From positions 1-37,409 of the forward strand of contig CANQYX010000008.1 in NCBI GenBank assembly GCA_947628205.1: a DNA stretch of 37,409 nucleotides. Reading direction: 5' to 3'. The notes below the pieces were generated by a model that saw nothing but the letters and a program-made list of their open reading frames with translations, was not told where the DNA came from and did not search any database. The position numbers and the translations under genes were made by a program. This document shows positions 28,901-35,897 of this stretch, in pieces (positions within the stretch are counted from its first letter, which is position 1; every line of letters starts with the position of its first letter). This DNA comes from an uncultured Clostridia bacterium (GTDB lineage: Bacteria; Bacillota; Clostridia; Christensenellales; UBA1242).

Positions 28901-31900
28901 AGTCAAGATACACGCCTTTGGGGCAAACACTCATGTTCTTTGCCGCACCAAGTTATGTTGAAAACGAAACGAAGGGCATAATTTTAAATCCTAACACTTC
29001 AAGCGGAACGGTTGAAACAATTGCATGGAATTATAGAAATTTAACTTACACAGATTATTCTTATTCAAATGGCGAGTTTAAAATAAATCTTGCACCTAAA
29101 TTTGCAAACAACATTCATAAAATAGATTTACAGATAAATGAAATAAAACCATTAAGTGAAAATGGCAAAAATAAATATGTTTTAAATAGCAAGAATTATT
29201 CTTTCGACCCAACAAATAAATTTGTTTTAACCGAATATACTTACAGCAATAAAGATTTGTATAAAGATGCTGATTTCAGCTTTACTTCACTTGCCGACTA
29301 TAAAAAAGCTGGCGAATATTTATGGGCGGAAAATTATGCAAAAGTTTTAAACGATTTCAATTTAAAATATAGCCAAGCAATTGCGGTATCAAGTTTATCA
29401 ATTTTTAACAAAATTTATTACACTGGTTCAAGCATAACTGTGGGCAACACAGAATATGAAGGGCAAAGTTATCCTTCAATTGAATGTGCGCCATCTGCGC
29501 TAAAATCGATGTATATCTATCTAGCAAACAACCAAAAAACAGGTTTAATGCCAGCATTCTTAACCAAATATTACGAATTAGTTTTATGGCACAATCAAGG
29601 CATAACCACAACTGGCAATCCGGTTGACTATGCGTATGCCACAGATTTATACAATCAAAACGAACATAAAGATGAAATAACAGAAAATAACTTTGTGCTG
29701 TACGACATTTGGCGCTATTCACAAACTTTGAATAATGGTGTTTATGATTACTCGCTAAAACCTCATTATTTTAGAAAATACTATTATTTAAATGTCAAAA
29801 CCATTTTAGATGAAACTAAACAAGTTGGCGAATATGGCTATCTAATTGTGTCGGCTAAAGACAATTTGGATAATGGCAATAAGTCCGAAAATTTCCTTGC
29901 AATTTATCTGGACGGAAGCATGAAGTTCTTCTCGTTTGCAGCTGGAAATGATTGGAGCGGATTGCTATCTCACACCAATGTTTCAGCAGAAAATGCAACC
30001 ACCGAATTGATTAAAGATTTAACACCAGTTGACAAGATAAAAATCTATGCTGGCTGTGACTTGTGTCTGTCTGTTTACGACCAAAGCAAAGACCCAACCG
30101 CTATGGCTTCTGGGCATTACGATGAAATGATTGGCTACAAATGGACATCGTTAATCTGGTATGATAGAGATGGGCATGAAAACTTTACCTCTAACCCAAA
30201 CAAAAGTTATGAAAACGATATTTCAAAAGAGTCAATAGATGAATTTGCACTTTCAACTGCAGAAGTTTGCGATATTGACGTTGAATTTGGCAAGATTGAA
30301 TATTCGTTTGACATAGTTTTGGTGGATAGAAATGCCGGTTCGTTTAGTTATGTCGACAATGAAAATAACTCCAAAATTGGCTATAAAATTCTTGAAGATT
30401 TGCAAATAAAGGTTGGAGAAATAAACATAATAAGTTATTCTGCAACGCTGGGCTATGAGTTTGCAGAAAATGCGTTTGTGTTAATAAAAAATGGGCAAGA
30501 AACTGTTTTGGCAACCTATTCAAGCTTAAAACAGGGCAATCAAATAAATCAGTCCTTGCAAATAAATCTAACCGGAGAATGGTTGAGGAAGAATTTGTAT
30601 GCTAATTATACGGACTATTCGTTGTCTATAACCTATTTGGGCGAAATAGACATTAACACAACCAAAATAATGTTCAATTTATATGCAAGAACGTTCGATT
30701 CAAGCCAGTTGGCAACAACCAAGTTGGAGGATATTCTATTAACAGAAAATTGGATAGTTGGCACAGATGTCTCGTTAGAGGATTCGCGCCTGTTTGCGCC
30801 AATTGAAAGTGGCGGATATGGCTATGTGTTTGATGGAAAACAATATGTGGTTATAAAAAGTTATAGCTATGTTGCAAAAAATCCGTTAAATGATAGCAAT
30901 GCACTTGATCAATACGATTTTATATTGAGCGAAATTCCAACAGCCAGATATAATATAACAGAATTTTTAAGCGATAATTTAGGCATTTCAACCGGCACAA
31001 TTGCCGCAAACAGAAATGTTTATATAGTGGTAGAAGTAAGGCCATTGTTGTATGTTGATGTGGAATTTATTATGGCAGATTACGACACAAACACCACAGT
31101 TAGGCAAATAACAATTCAAAATCAAAATACAGATAAATTAAATGCCTTATCGTTAACACTTACTCGAAACAATGGCTATGTTGAACAATATGGCGTTAAC
31201 TATTTCCAAGTTCAAGGCAACACAAGGTTATATACTTTCTTTAATCAAGAAAATGTTATTCCTAGTGAAAAATTGATTTATAACGCAAATAGATATTCGG
31301 GTGTGGATTATAAACTTAACACTTTAAACTTAAATGAAAACAAATTTACAATAACAGAAAATTCAATTTTGCAAATTACGTTTATTCCAAAACTTTTAAG
31401 TTTAAATGCCGAATATCAACTAGATGGCAGCGCAACAGATTTACAAACGCTAAAAGATAAATTGATTGTGGAAAATGCAGAAATTGGTCCACAAGAAAAT
31501 TTACACATCGGTTCGGTTGTTAATTTAACTATTAGCGTTCAATCGGATTATCTGGTTTCAATAACTAGGTTTGGTAATGTTATTGCTGTAATAGGCAATT
31601 CAATTTCGTTCTTTGTAAGTGATAGCGATTATGATTATGGCGCGGTAAATTGCACAATAAATGTTTACAAAAAACCTAACCGCAACATTATAGTAAGGTT
31701 GCAATTATTAGACAGCAACCAACAAACAGCGGCAGATAATTATGGCTCTTTAACAATTATTGTTGATGGCGTGCCAAACGAAAACGCAACTGAAGCAAAT
31801 GTGGTTAGAGGCAAACGCGTTGATGTAACAATGCAGTTAAACACTGGTTATTCTTATGCTGGGCAAATTAATGCACACGGAATAAGAAAAACCGTTCCAC

Positions 31901-33018
31901 TTTCTAATGGATTAATCAATTTAATTGAGTCATTTAGAGTTGAACAACAAGGCGATGTCGAGGTGTTCCCAGATGCTGGCGAATATTTAATTTATATCAA
32001 AAAGGAATTAATCACTTTGGAATTAAATTACAATTCAAACGAGGGCAGATACACCATGTTCAACAACTCATATAATTGCATAAAGAGCGAAACTAATGGT
32101 GGGCAAACGGTTAAAATAACAGGTGCTTATGTTGGCTCGGAAATTAGTTTTGGCACAGTGCGCGAAGTGGCTAACTACGATTTAGATTATTTCTACTATA
32201 TAGATAGTTCAAATGTAAAACATCAAATAGACAATAATCTAACAGTCACAAGTGAATTGTTAAATGCTTGCACCACAGCGAATAATTTCTATATTAATTT
32301 CGGCGTGCAAACAAAACAAAAATATCAGGTTAATTTAAAAGTTACAGCCAGTGTGGTTGGGCTTGAAAATAATCTGCAATATTTCACAAATCTGCAAGAA
32401 TTTGTATCAGGCAAATATTATCCAAGCAATACAAATGTTGAATTTACATTCTTTGGAAGCGTGCTTAACAAATATGATGTTACTGTAACGATAAACGATC
32501 AAGAATTTAAGCCAAATGAACAGGGTTACACAATATGTTCATTCGAGCTAAAAGAGGATACAACAATTGTTGCGAACATCGAACAATCTAAATTCAATTT
32601 AAATGCAAACGAATATCATTACAACCAGTTAAAGGACTTAAACGATCCAGATTTGAAACCGGTTGACGAGAGCGAAAATTTAAACAATTTGCCAAATATT
32701 TCAAGATATAATGATTTAGTTACATTAAATATAGCGTTAGAAGAATCGAATTATAAACTTAAATTAGTTGAAATTATATTCGATGATTACAATTCCTTGT
32801 CAATAGAAATTGTTGATGGTGCAATGGTTGTTAAACTCAACGGTCAGTTAATAATTCCAGATGAAAATGGCATTTATAACATTATGTTAGGGCAGGTGGG
32901 TTACTCTTATTCATTAACACTTTCTAACGATAACTTAACTATAATGTTCGCGGCTAATCAAGATCTTGCATTTAATTTGCACTACATTAATATTAAAGAA
33001 ATTTTGCCTAAACAATAA
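19966..33018 (+). CDS. Giant (4350 aa) secreted/surface protein with GLUG-like N-terminal region and internal repeats
   Basis: Single 13-kb ORF; N-term MSKLGVKKLLVVIIATILTLGSGITLAAAIYNTRA; ADIDLSGENWEPIGYG...FRGSFNGQYHTISNLYIDN...LGLFGYVSNGAIYDLRL; SD AAGGGG; terminator downstream. Confidence 0.88.
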   Translation: MSKLGVKKLLVVIIATILTLGSGITLAAAIYNTRADNAPRALDVQTLGEGADDWNFDNILRNYKNCSTFEITHKDGLIALRKMVNEDHKNNENNVYDFSGKRVKLCADIDLSGENWEPIGYGIRTEKTCTFRGSFNGQYHTISNLYIDNSKLEKVGTEKLSDGQLKKKSMEQLGLFGYVSNGAIYDLRLDKVNIKVSCYFDANQASFEDQVSVGCLAGKVFNTSIANCVVINGSITNEAKCDNGYAVTGGLVGTLSGDRDKDSTFNGTSAKYDITNCSVQCNIDALNAYTNTASSYGSLYNFDHLWFEGRWRHAVPGGGFIDPNPGWPVSLSTYANITDELETSNYPIIGKYFQFVYSSGIVGFCGASSCAVDYDTNNELFDIRLNIESCYYEGNLKGHTQGLTADICIYNLHAPYAKKVPARYEFDNCIVKEGGSFSGNTASPLDTDYPGENGTLPHEWSGVVKQATHLPSNLPTEYSKADEKLAEFRKIWNKSKTRNGNVYYEVVNTLNNRIVDTDAFVGDGTQFYLPRTNQFNNGVPLSIYYLYEQNEIGQYVPKQNNAIQSKALQVDIKGKGEVELKNIFDYQGKPYTQVLTETKESALYLPYDPTGCNYAEDFNKDSWNPSGDSSLLYGFTITATPNTAEGYELEYMKLVTNNSDGKGTAGSPYKLEVKFVTLDNRERDIKVYFGGYLMVDGTYESAQFTNSDGVTAIRGYAIGAEVSSSVDEDSDTRHIFNEYTFNGNQINEKSNYNFEVFTKASSINVYPSTSLRVNFFTKSGSESWDSIRLIADYSGHTNLNLPLAYTTVESKYDVARDIIDNGKDYNNAEHTPNNSKYGYEDRRGLTDGPMTALIGSTNHGYDELVYVWAVIETQNVTVNTVSKGSNQLNRKVAVIEDNNFNTLNIETLNFNILKNIAPAEDVKTGKFKNEQGLVNRTYFYKDKISILDKYETQFTEQYLKFGKGELTLSPKPIAPAVRTEEYYLYNINPSVRSSSIKYNFFSAKGYSKENCEISMVKKDAQLDITLKFIPIEYSFYVYAIGNDNQILTSDKLIYTVEKPFNVYTDVTFNGRRIKPEYCGIIDDADVWSAYGYMVRYPKVTQDEKIATYSVGTSQTYNENSPGITFGVEKDYLGGIDYQLVLREIEISGKKYKYAKIANNISETGGGGIWQSVAGNVFGEVYSDVSIMQMGPDSNQAHTNIPCILILDDYSSINVKIKNVKYSFQDNDLTKYQEKYLTTENQYHYKQNDNDMGDLYYNNAGNGYVYEFSLGNTSYAYRYLRYDKREGFIFYIVNFGDSYATKSLAFFPYVYSKPGELLYYDSSREFALYDEYYTTSVFYSVYDNGRLEKTDILNGYPYLRFESGKTYEFWYEVTFKRIELDFEGFLLAKNSTSRANKADVLNISYSLNSIDEPENLTVFWGANLKCDGPEYVGEETDENKFYRFKITMPDIYLKFGYKANEINYEIIYSKYFTTAEKVNADPNYKQIYVIFKGGHDLLRYSGDLLSVATARSDYLLRSSSTSRFSSTDINFNYVSKYPYNDPSSVSIIIKAIVGEIDNSIPLYYEQGSEDYSNYTLPFVVSKNYDLQDIISSEKDFSWTNTSMAYWGLTSNKSVLLKSGFTHIATNVGDNSLNLRAINAMSQTELDGIFENALGKNEGQRVVVLLRNYSPVLNFTNPLDYERWFFEIGESVGNSYSVDSDVVYYKVFSLKTNSFGSLQEGFVATNLDGQEFLTKNPLKIKEDDPYLKLLFATYELQINVGEFLYNGNEYVISNLANQNRQFEVKSINGNMAYQLADDTWLKFVQEDNVIKPYLIVSKITWKQVLKFDISTGILSLSDGANNFELLVYVPINNADGYLSYNADNQDLIGLYYESPQFKLTDGLGNPIQVESNLLTALNIDFGAQDASASNVRQLTIQLKPKQYSQNFDTFGNGIFGENQYTADGVANSLGLKVFAGTNLKVGVDTSVAQLQNSDQTDSLTYYSISFILPTHLEAIYTVERDLSNTIIYIIPRLMAKTGHANFYVYPVHGYMLENSSLQDGTPIIVYELEDYSGPETALTATSADASVQILKNAYYKICYKMLDYYIPLYYRGVGEEVSDFYKYTENIDENRYNVTESTTFPAVTDILGDEFSDLSGGFDWALTSNKTVLMEQGFNFVLKPGEDEGVDEILSLDTIQQDNLDAIFDKARLGSSHVELYRSIYPLLAGVEGDYSYDYQKIIFVLTGATAFDRTYAKYYLVSGIDVGSYLGDLEPKELNATIDELENYPYLYPVYKQYELRLFTDVFNNDLLKENQKVIVTTNNQYYNVDNELSPWIGYDTENKAEVIYEHRDVVVGQTLSFDGTNLMLDRIISSGFTFQVAVPLDAVLGGTATDRNDGSGYIYLSNPSLKTYYSKLTWIINENDTEVLTREFDLDTATDLNFSYQIQGETTVRLLLTPREITEILQAGEKTEDSYKTGVGGRIISSQTVSSDSPNRLQNLIDNTVNLNEFTVFAGSSLNLIKAKTNFDYYSINVTAPLYLKDLVEALKGVANREIKFDILQYLSTTTSAVSDYTIYPMHGYKLDVENLSPLKYSDGRELNVDLLTNASVGSMILSSTLNYFVCYSLVDSTIPLYYYSEAIDNKNYTSLTVDFNINSPNIDLSGVKPDGVDVNGWIISTNVNDLTNQFTHILNKENQIERIETQQQILDIFADSQTVTLFRDNGMSDKYDYDSWTFEIGESLRTKTATYFIVKNFVTLSTSYGTIPFMLISADSDSTVGPYIRPMVLKEYSVTIDNLSYDSETMQDTTIHAKDANNLSTYLGVGGEGKFVVNPNLIQNQFGKGYTLSTLIKNTSNYNYQFFNSFISKPSSFFLKQDFLSNLDTTSQCDGNYWFVFNYGYQISGWKVMYLLDNKVYDLYILGDSWQEKEHTVGGIENSISDLNYIYLASLAGYLDSNCFDSARPAELILIPCWQAVKIAPIYMSGTNLSSISFNYGDNYNLSKYESRYTPLGQTLMFFAAPSYVENETKGIILNPNTSSGTVETIAWNYRNLTYTDYSYSNGEFKINLAPKFANNIHKIDLQINEIKPLSENGKNKYVLNSKNYSFDPTNKFVLTEYTYSNKDLYKDADFSFTSLADYKKAGEYLWAENYAKVLNDFNLKYSQAIAVSSLSIFNKIYYTGSSITVGNTEYEGQSYPSIECAPSALKSMYIYLANNQKTGLMPAFLTKYYELVLWHNQGITTTGNPVDYAYATDLYNQNEHKDEITENNFVLYDIWRYSQTLNNGVYDYSLKPHYFRKYYYLNVKTILDETKQVGEYGYLIVSAKDNLDNGNKSENFLAIYLDGSMKFFSFAAGNDWSGLLSHTNVSAENATTELIKDLTPVDKIKIYAGCDLCLSVYDQSKDPTAMASGHYDEMIGYKWTSLIWYDRDGHENFTSNPNKSYENDISKESIDEFALSTAEVCDIDVEFGKIEYSFDIVLVDRNAGSFSYVDNENNSKIGYKILEDLQIKVGEINIISYSATLGYEFAENAFVLIKNGQETVLATYSSLKQGNQINQSLQINLTGEWLRKNLYANYTDYSLSITYLGEIDINTTKIMFNLYARTFDSSQLATTKLEDILLTENWIVGTDVSLEDSRLFAPIESGGYGYVFDGKQYVVIKSYSYVAKNPLNDSNALDQYDFILSEIPTARYNITEFLSDNLGISTGTIAANRNVYIVVEVRPLLYVDVEFIMADYDTNTTVRQITIQNQNTDKLNALSLTLTRNNGYVEQYGVNYFQVQGNTRLYTFFNQENVIPSEKLIYNANRYSGVDYKLNTLNLNENKFTITENSILQITFIPKLLSLNAEYQLDGSATDLQTLKDKLIVENAEIGPQENLHIGSVVNLTISVQSDYLVSITRFGNVIAVIGNSISFFVSDSDYDYGAVNCTINVYKKPNRNIIVRLQLLDSNQQTAADNYGSLTIIVDGVPNENATEANVVRGKRVDVTMQLNTGYSYAGQINAHGIRKTVPLSNGLINLIESFRVEQQGDVEVFPDAGEYLIYIKKELITLELNYNSNEGRYTMFNNSYNCIKSETNGGQTVKITGAYVGSEISFGTVREVANYDLDYFYYIDSSNVKHQIDNNLTVTSELLNACTTANNFYINFGVQTKQKYQVNLKVTASVVGLENNLQYFTNLQEFVSGKYYPSNTNVEFTFFGSVLNKYDVTVTINDQEFKPNEQGYTICSFELKEDTTIVANIEQSKFNLNANEYHYNQLKDLNDPDLKPVDESENLNNLPNISRYNDLVTLNIALEESNYKLKLVEIIFDDYNSLSIEIVDGAMVVKLNGQLIIPDENGIYNIMLGQVGYSYSLTLSNDNLTIMFAANQDLAFNLHYINIKEILPKQ

Positions 33019-33021
33019 TAA

Positions 33022-33060
33022 AAAAAACAGAAAGTTAAACGATAACTTTCTGTTTTTTTG
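33022..33060 (+). terminator. Strong rho-independent terminator after giant gene
   Basis: AAAAAACAGAAAGTTAAACGATAACTTTCTGTTTTTTTG. Confidence 0.9.
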
Positions 33061-33099
33061 TTTAAAAATTATAAGTTATAAAAACTTTTAAAAAAACAC

Positions 33100-33128
33100 T
33101 TGTAAAAATAAAAATTATGTGATATAAT
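33100..33128 (+). promoter_or_regulatory. Promoter upstream of tRNA-Ser locus
   Basis: TTGTAA-N17-TATAAT. Confidence 0.6.
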
Positions 33129-33157
33129 TATAAAGCCACAAACAAAAATAATTAAAT

Positions 33158-33215
33158 GCAGGGCTGGTAAAGTGGTCTAATACAGCGGTCTTGAAAACTG
33201 CCAGATTTCCAGCAG
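33158..33215 (+). pseudogene. Truncated tRNA-Ser copy (5' half incl. TGA anticodon arm)
   Basis: GCAGGGCTGGTAAAGTGGTCTAATACAGCGGTCTTGAAAACTGCCAG...: shares AGTGGTCTA and GCGGTCTTGAAAAC with the intact tRNA-Ser; no T-arm. Confidence 0.7.
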
Positions 33216-33295
33216 TATTATCTTGGCTTTTAATTTTAAAATGTTTTGTAAAAGCCCTATAAATTAAGACATTTGGAGATTTTAAAATTTTAAAA

Positions 33296-33378
33296 ATGTC
33301 TACCAAAAAATGTTGAAATTTGCTCAATGTCTACCAAAATGTCTACCAAAACATAATTTTCTTAATAAAATGTCTACC
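33296..33378. repeat. Four copies of ATGTCTACC
   Basis: 33296-33304, 33327-33335, 33339-33347, 33370-33378; last copy ends 2 nt before the tRNA-Ser 5' end. Confidence 0.9.
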
Positions 33379-33380
33379 GT

Positions 33381-33469
33381 GGAGAGTTGGCTGAGTGGTC
33401 TATAGCGGCGGTCTTGAAAACCGTTGAAGTTAACAGCTTCCGGGGGTTCGAATCCCTCACTCTCCGCCA
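33381..33469 (+). tRNA. tRNA-Ser (TGA), CCA encoded
   Basis: GGAGAGTTGGCTGAGTGGTCTATAGCGGCGGTCTTGAAAACCG...GGGGGTTCGAATCCCTCACTCTCCGCCA. Confidence 0.96.
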
Positions 33470-33505
33470 ATCAAAATCTAAATCGAACATCTCGGTTTAG
33501 GTTTT

Positions 33506-34021
33506 TTATTGCATAATAAATTCATCAGCTGTTAGCAAAAAAACATCTGTACAAAATTTATCAAGCGCCAATTTATGCTTTGTTTCGTTTCCTTCTTTAT
33601 CTGTACTTGTTATAATAAGATCACCAGTAAATTTACATTCCTCGTTTAATTCAAGTGTTGTTTGTTTCGTATTATTATCAACAAATTCTATTTTAATAGA
33701 GTGTATTATTAATGATAAACTTTCTTTAAAGCCCAAAGATTTTTTAGTTGAAAGATTTTCGCCCACATTAATAGCTCTTACCTTTGTATTGACAGGGAAA
33801 TCCCCATTTTCTACATATTGATTTCTAATTAAAACAGACACACTAATCAAATTGGTTTTAATATTGTTGCTGATTTTTGTTAAATAATCTTGTACTTGCA
33901 AGAACTCATAATTAACAGGTTGACTACATTCCTTGTTGAGTTTTGAAAGATAGTTATTTAACTTATTAAAAGATAATGCGGCTTGCAATATTTCTAATGC
34001 CATTTCAGTAATTTTGTCCAT
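33506..34021 (-). CDS. Hypothetical cargo protein
   Basis: AGGAGG TTT ATG GAC: start at 34021 rather than 34045. Confidence 0.7.
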   Translation of the reverse strand: MDKITEMALEILQAALSFNKLNNYLSKLNKECSQPVNYEFLQVQDYLTKISNNIKTNLISVSVLIRNQYVENGDFPVNTKVRAINVGENLSTKKSLGFKESLSLIIHSIKIEFVDNNTKQTTLELNEECKFTGDLIITSTDKEGNETKHKLALDKFCTDVFLLTADEFIMQ

Positions 34022-34106
34022 AAACCTCCTACATATTGTTTCCAATAAAAATAAAGCGTTTAATCACCTTAAGCATAACAATGCCTCTTGTATCAAAAAA
34101 TAAGCG

Positions 34107-35117
34107 TTAAAATGTTATAATAAAATTTTTCAAATTATTAGCAAAAGAATATATTTTATCGCGATTTGAACCCATAATGACAACTCTTAGACCCGTTGTA
34201 GAAGTTATTTCAATTTCGGCGTATGCACACACTGGTAGTTTTTTGTTATTATTAAATCTTAAATCGGGACTGCCATCCTTATTTCTAAATTTCCAACTAC
34301 CATCAATTATTTGAGTATCTTTAGGAATATTGCCAGTTTCTATGAATCTAGTGTTTATGTAGTTAATGTTTAAATCTTTATAATTTATCAAATACCATTT
34401 TTTGTTATTATAACACACAAGCATATTTGGCAAGAATAACAATTTTATATGTTTTAATTCTATCATTCTCATTTCGCTATCAAGTCTAACGAATCCCAAC
34501 TTTTTATGTATTTTAATATTGGAAGAAGTTTTTAAAAGACTGCTTGCACCCGCTTGTTTTTTATAGTCACTAGTGATAGTTATAGTTTCAACCTCAACAA
34601 GTTTTTGTATTTGAATTAATTTATCGATACTTGATATTAGTAAATTATATTCTGGCTTTATTGAATCATTTGTAAAATCCAACGCAATAAAAATTTTTTT
34701 AATAGTTAAACAAGTCAAAACCAAAAACCCCACACAAGGTAGGATTGACCACAATGAATTTTTAATATTTATAAAAGATATAAAAAGCAAAACGACAAAT
34801 ATAATCCTTTTGTAAATATTTGCCATATATTTCTTATAAATTTTATTTAACTTGTCTATAAATTCATTGTTTTCCGTTTCTGTCAGTTTGCTTTCGATTT
34901 TAATTGTATTAATGTTATCAATATTTGATTTATTGTCAAATTTCTTCAGGTTTATTCTTCTAGAAAGAGCAGAAATCCCATCTCTTATTAATGCTATAAT
35001 CATTATGACTATTAAAAATGCAATTGCCAATTTATCCTCCGTATTATATTTATTATATAAAAATTTTTTAACTTTGTCCAGCAATTGGGATATAATAGAC
35101 ATAAATGACAAATTCAA
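34107..35117 (-). CDS. Hypothetical membrane-anchored cargo protein
   Basis: N-terminal TM segments (LAIAFLIVIMIIALI; IIFVVLLFISFINI...ILPCVGFLVLTCL); C-terminal domain LKHIKLLFLPNMLVCYNN...RFIETGNIPKDTQIIDGSWKFRNKDGSPDLRFNNNKKLPVCAYAEIEITSTTGL. Confidence 0.7.
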   Translation of the reverse strand: MNLSFMSIISQLLDKVKKFLYNKYNTEDKLAIAFLIVIMIIALIRDGISALSRRINLKKFDNKSNIDNINTIKIESKLTETENNEFIDKLNKIYKKYMANIYKRIIFVVLLFISFINIKNSLWSILPCVGFLVLTCLTIKKIFIALDFTNDSIKPEYNLLISSIDKLIQIQKLVEVETITITSDYKKQAGASSLLKTSSNIKIHKKLGFVRLDSEMRMIELKHIKLLFLPNMLVCYNNKKWYLINYKDLNINYINTRFIETGNIPKDTQIIDGSWKFRNKDGSPDLRFNNNKKLPVCAYAEIEITSTTGLRVVIMGSNRDKIYSFANNLKNFIITF

Positions 35118-35243
35118 TTTCGATTAATAGGCATAGAAAATAATACTGTTCGTAAAATTTTCATGTTATTGTCGCGTCATAACATTTAAAAACTGCAATA
35201 ATATTGTAAACTGAATTGCTCGTTAAGTTAATTTATCATATTA

Positions 35244-35897
35244 TCACATTTCCATATCGTGTTTTTTCTTTAATAACTCTTGCTTTTGTTTGATAAGTTT
35301 ATCCAATTCTTCAATCTCTTTATCTATGTTGGAAGAGGTTTGTATCATATTTATCTCTTTAATTTGGCTTTCTCTATGCGTTGGCAAATGTCTAGGTTTA
35401 GGTAACGATATTTCTTGATTGGGTTTTTCGGTTGGCAATATAGGTGTTTCTTCAAAATCTATTTTATTTGGTTTGTCAGCTTTTGCTTGTTCTGCAAAGG
35501 CGGAATTAATTACATTTGCAACTCGTTTTTTAGATGAAAAATCCAAGTGTGAATAAATGTCAGCTGTTGTTGTGTATGTAGAATGCCCAAGCCACTCTTG
35601 AATTTCTTTCATTCCAACGCCTTCTTCGAGTAATAAACTTGCACAACTATGCCTTAATTCGTGAAATCTAATTTTAGGCAAGTTGTTTTTCTTTAAAATC
35701 ATTTGAAAGTGCGCGCTTATTGTTTCTGGGTTTCTTCTATATCCTAAATCATCCACACAAATGTAATCATCATATTTATGCTCGTATTGTTCACCATAAA
35801 TTTTTTTGTTTTCATCTTGTTTTTTCTTTAATTCTAATAATAATTCTTTAACTTTTGGTATAAGCGGAAGCGACCTTAAACTTGAAGCATTTTTCAT
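35244..35897 (-). CDS. Tyrosine recombinase/integrase, C-terminal catalytic fragment
   Basis: IRFHELRHSCASLLLEEGVGMKEIQEWLGHSTYTTTADIYSHL: HxxR, H and Tyr catalytic region. Confidence 0.85.
   Translation of the reverse strand: MKNASSLRSLPLIPKVKELLLELKKKQDENKKIYGEQYEHKYDDYICVDDLGYRRNPETISAHFQMILKKNNLPKIRFHELRHSCASLLLEEGVGMKEIQEWLGHSTYTTTADIYSHLDFSSKKRVANVINSAFAEQAKADKPNKIDFEETPILPTEKPNQEISLPKPRHLPTHRESQIKEINMIQTSSNIDKEIEELDKLIKQKQELLKKKHDMEM

Noticed and set aside
19966-33018. Giant ORF as non-ribosomal peptide/polyketide synthase
   Set aside because: No adenylation, condensation, KS/AT or carrier motifs; signal peptide and GLUG-like repeats point to a surface protein.
33115-33327. Minus-strand ORF of 70 aa
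   Set aside because: Overlaps promoter, truncated tRNA-Ser and ATGTCTACC repeats; no SD or recognisable domain.
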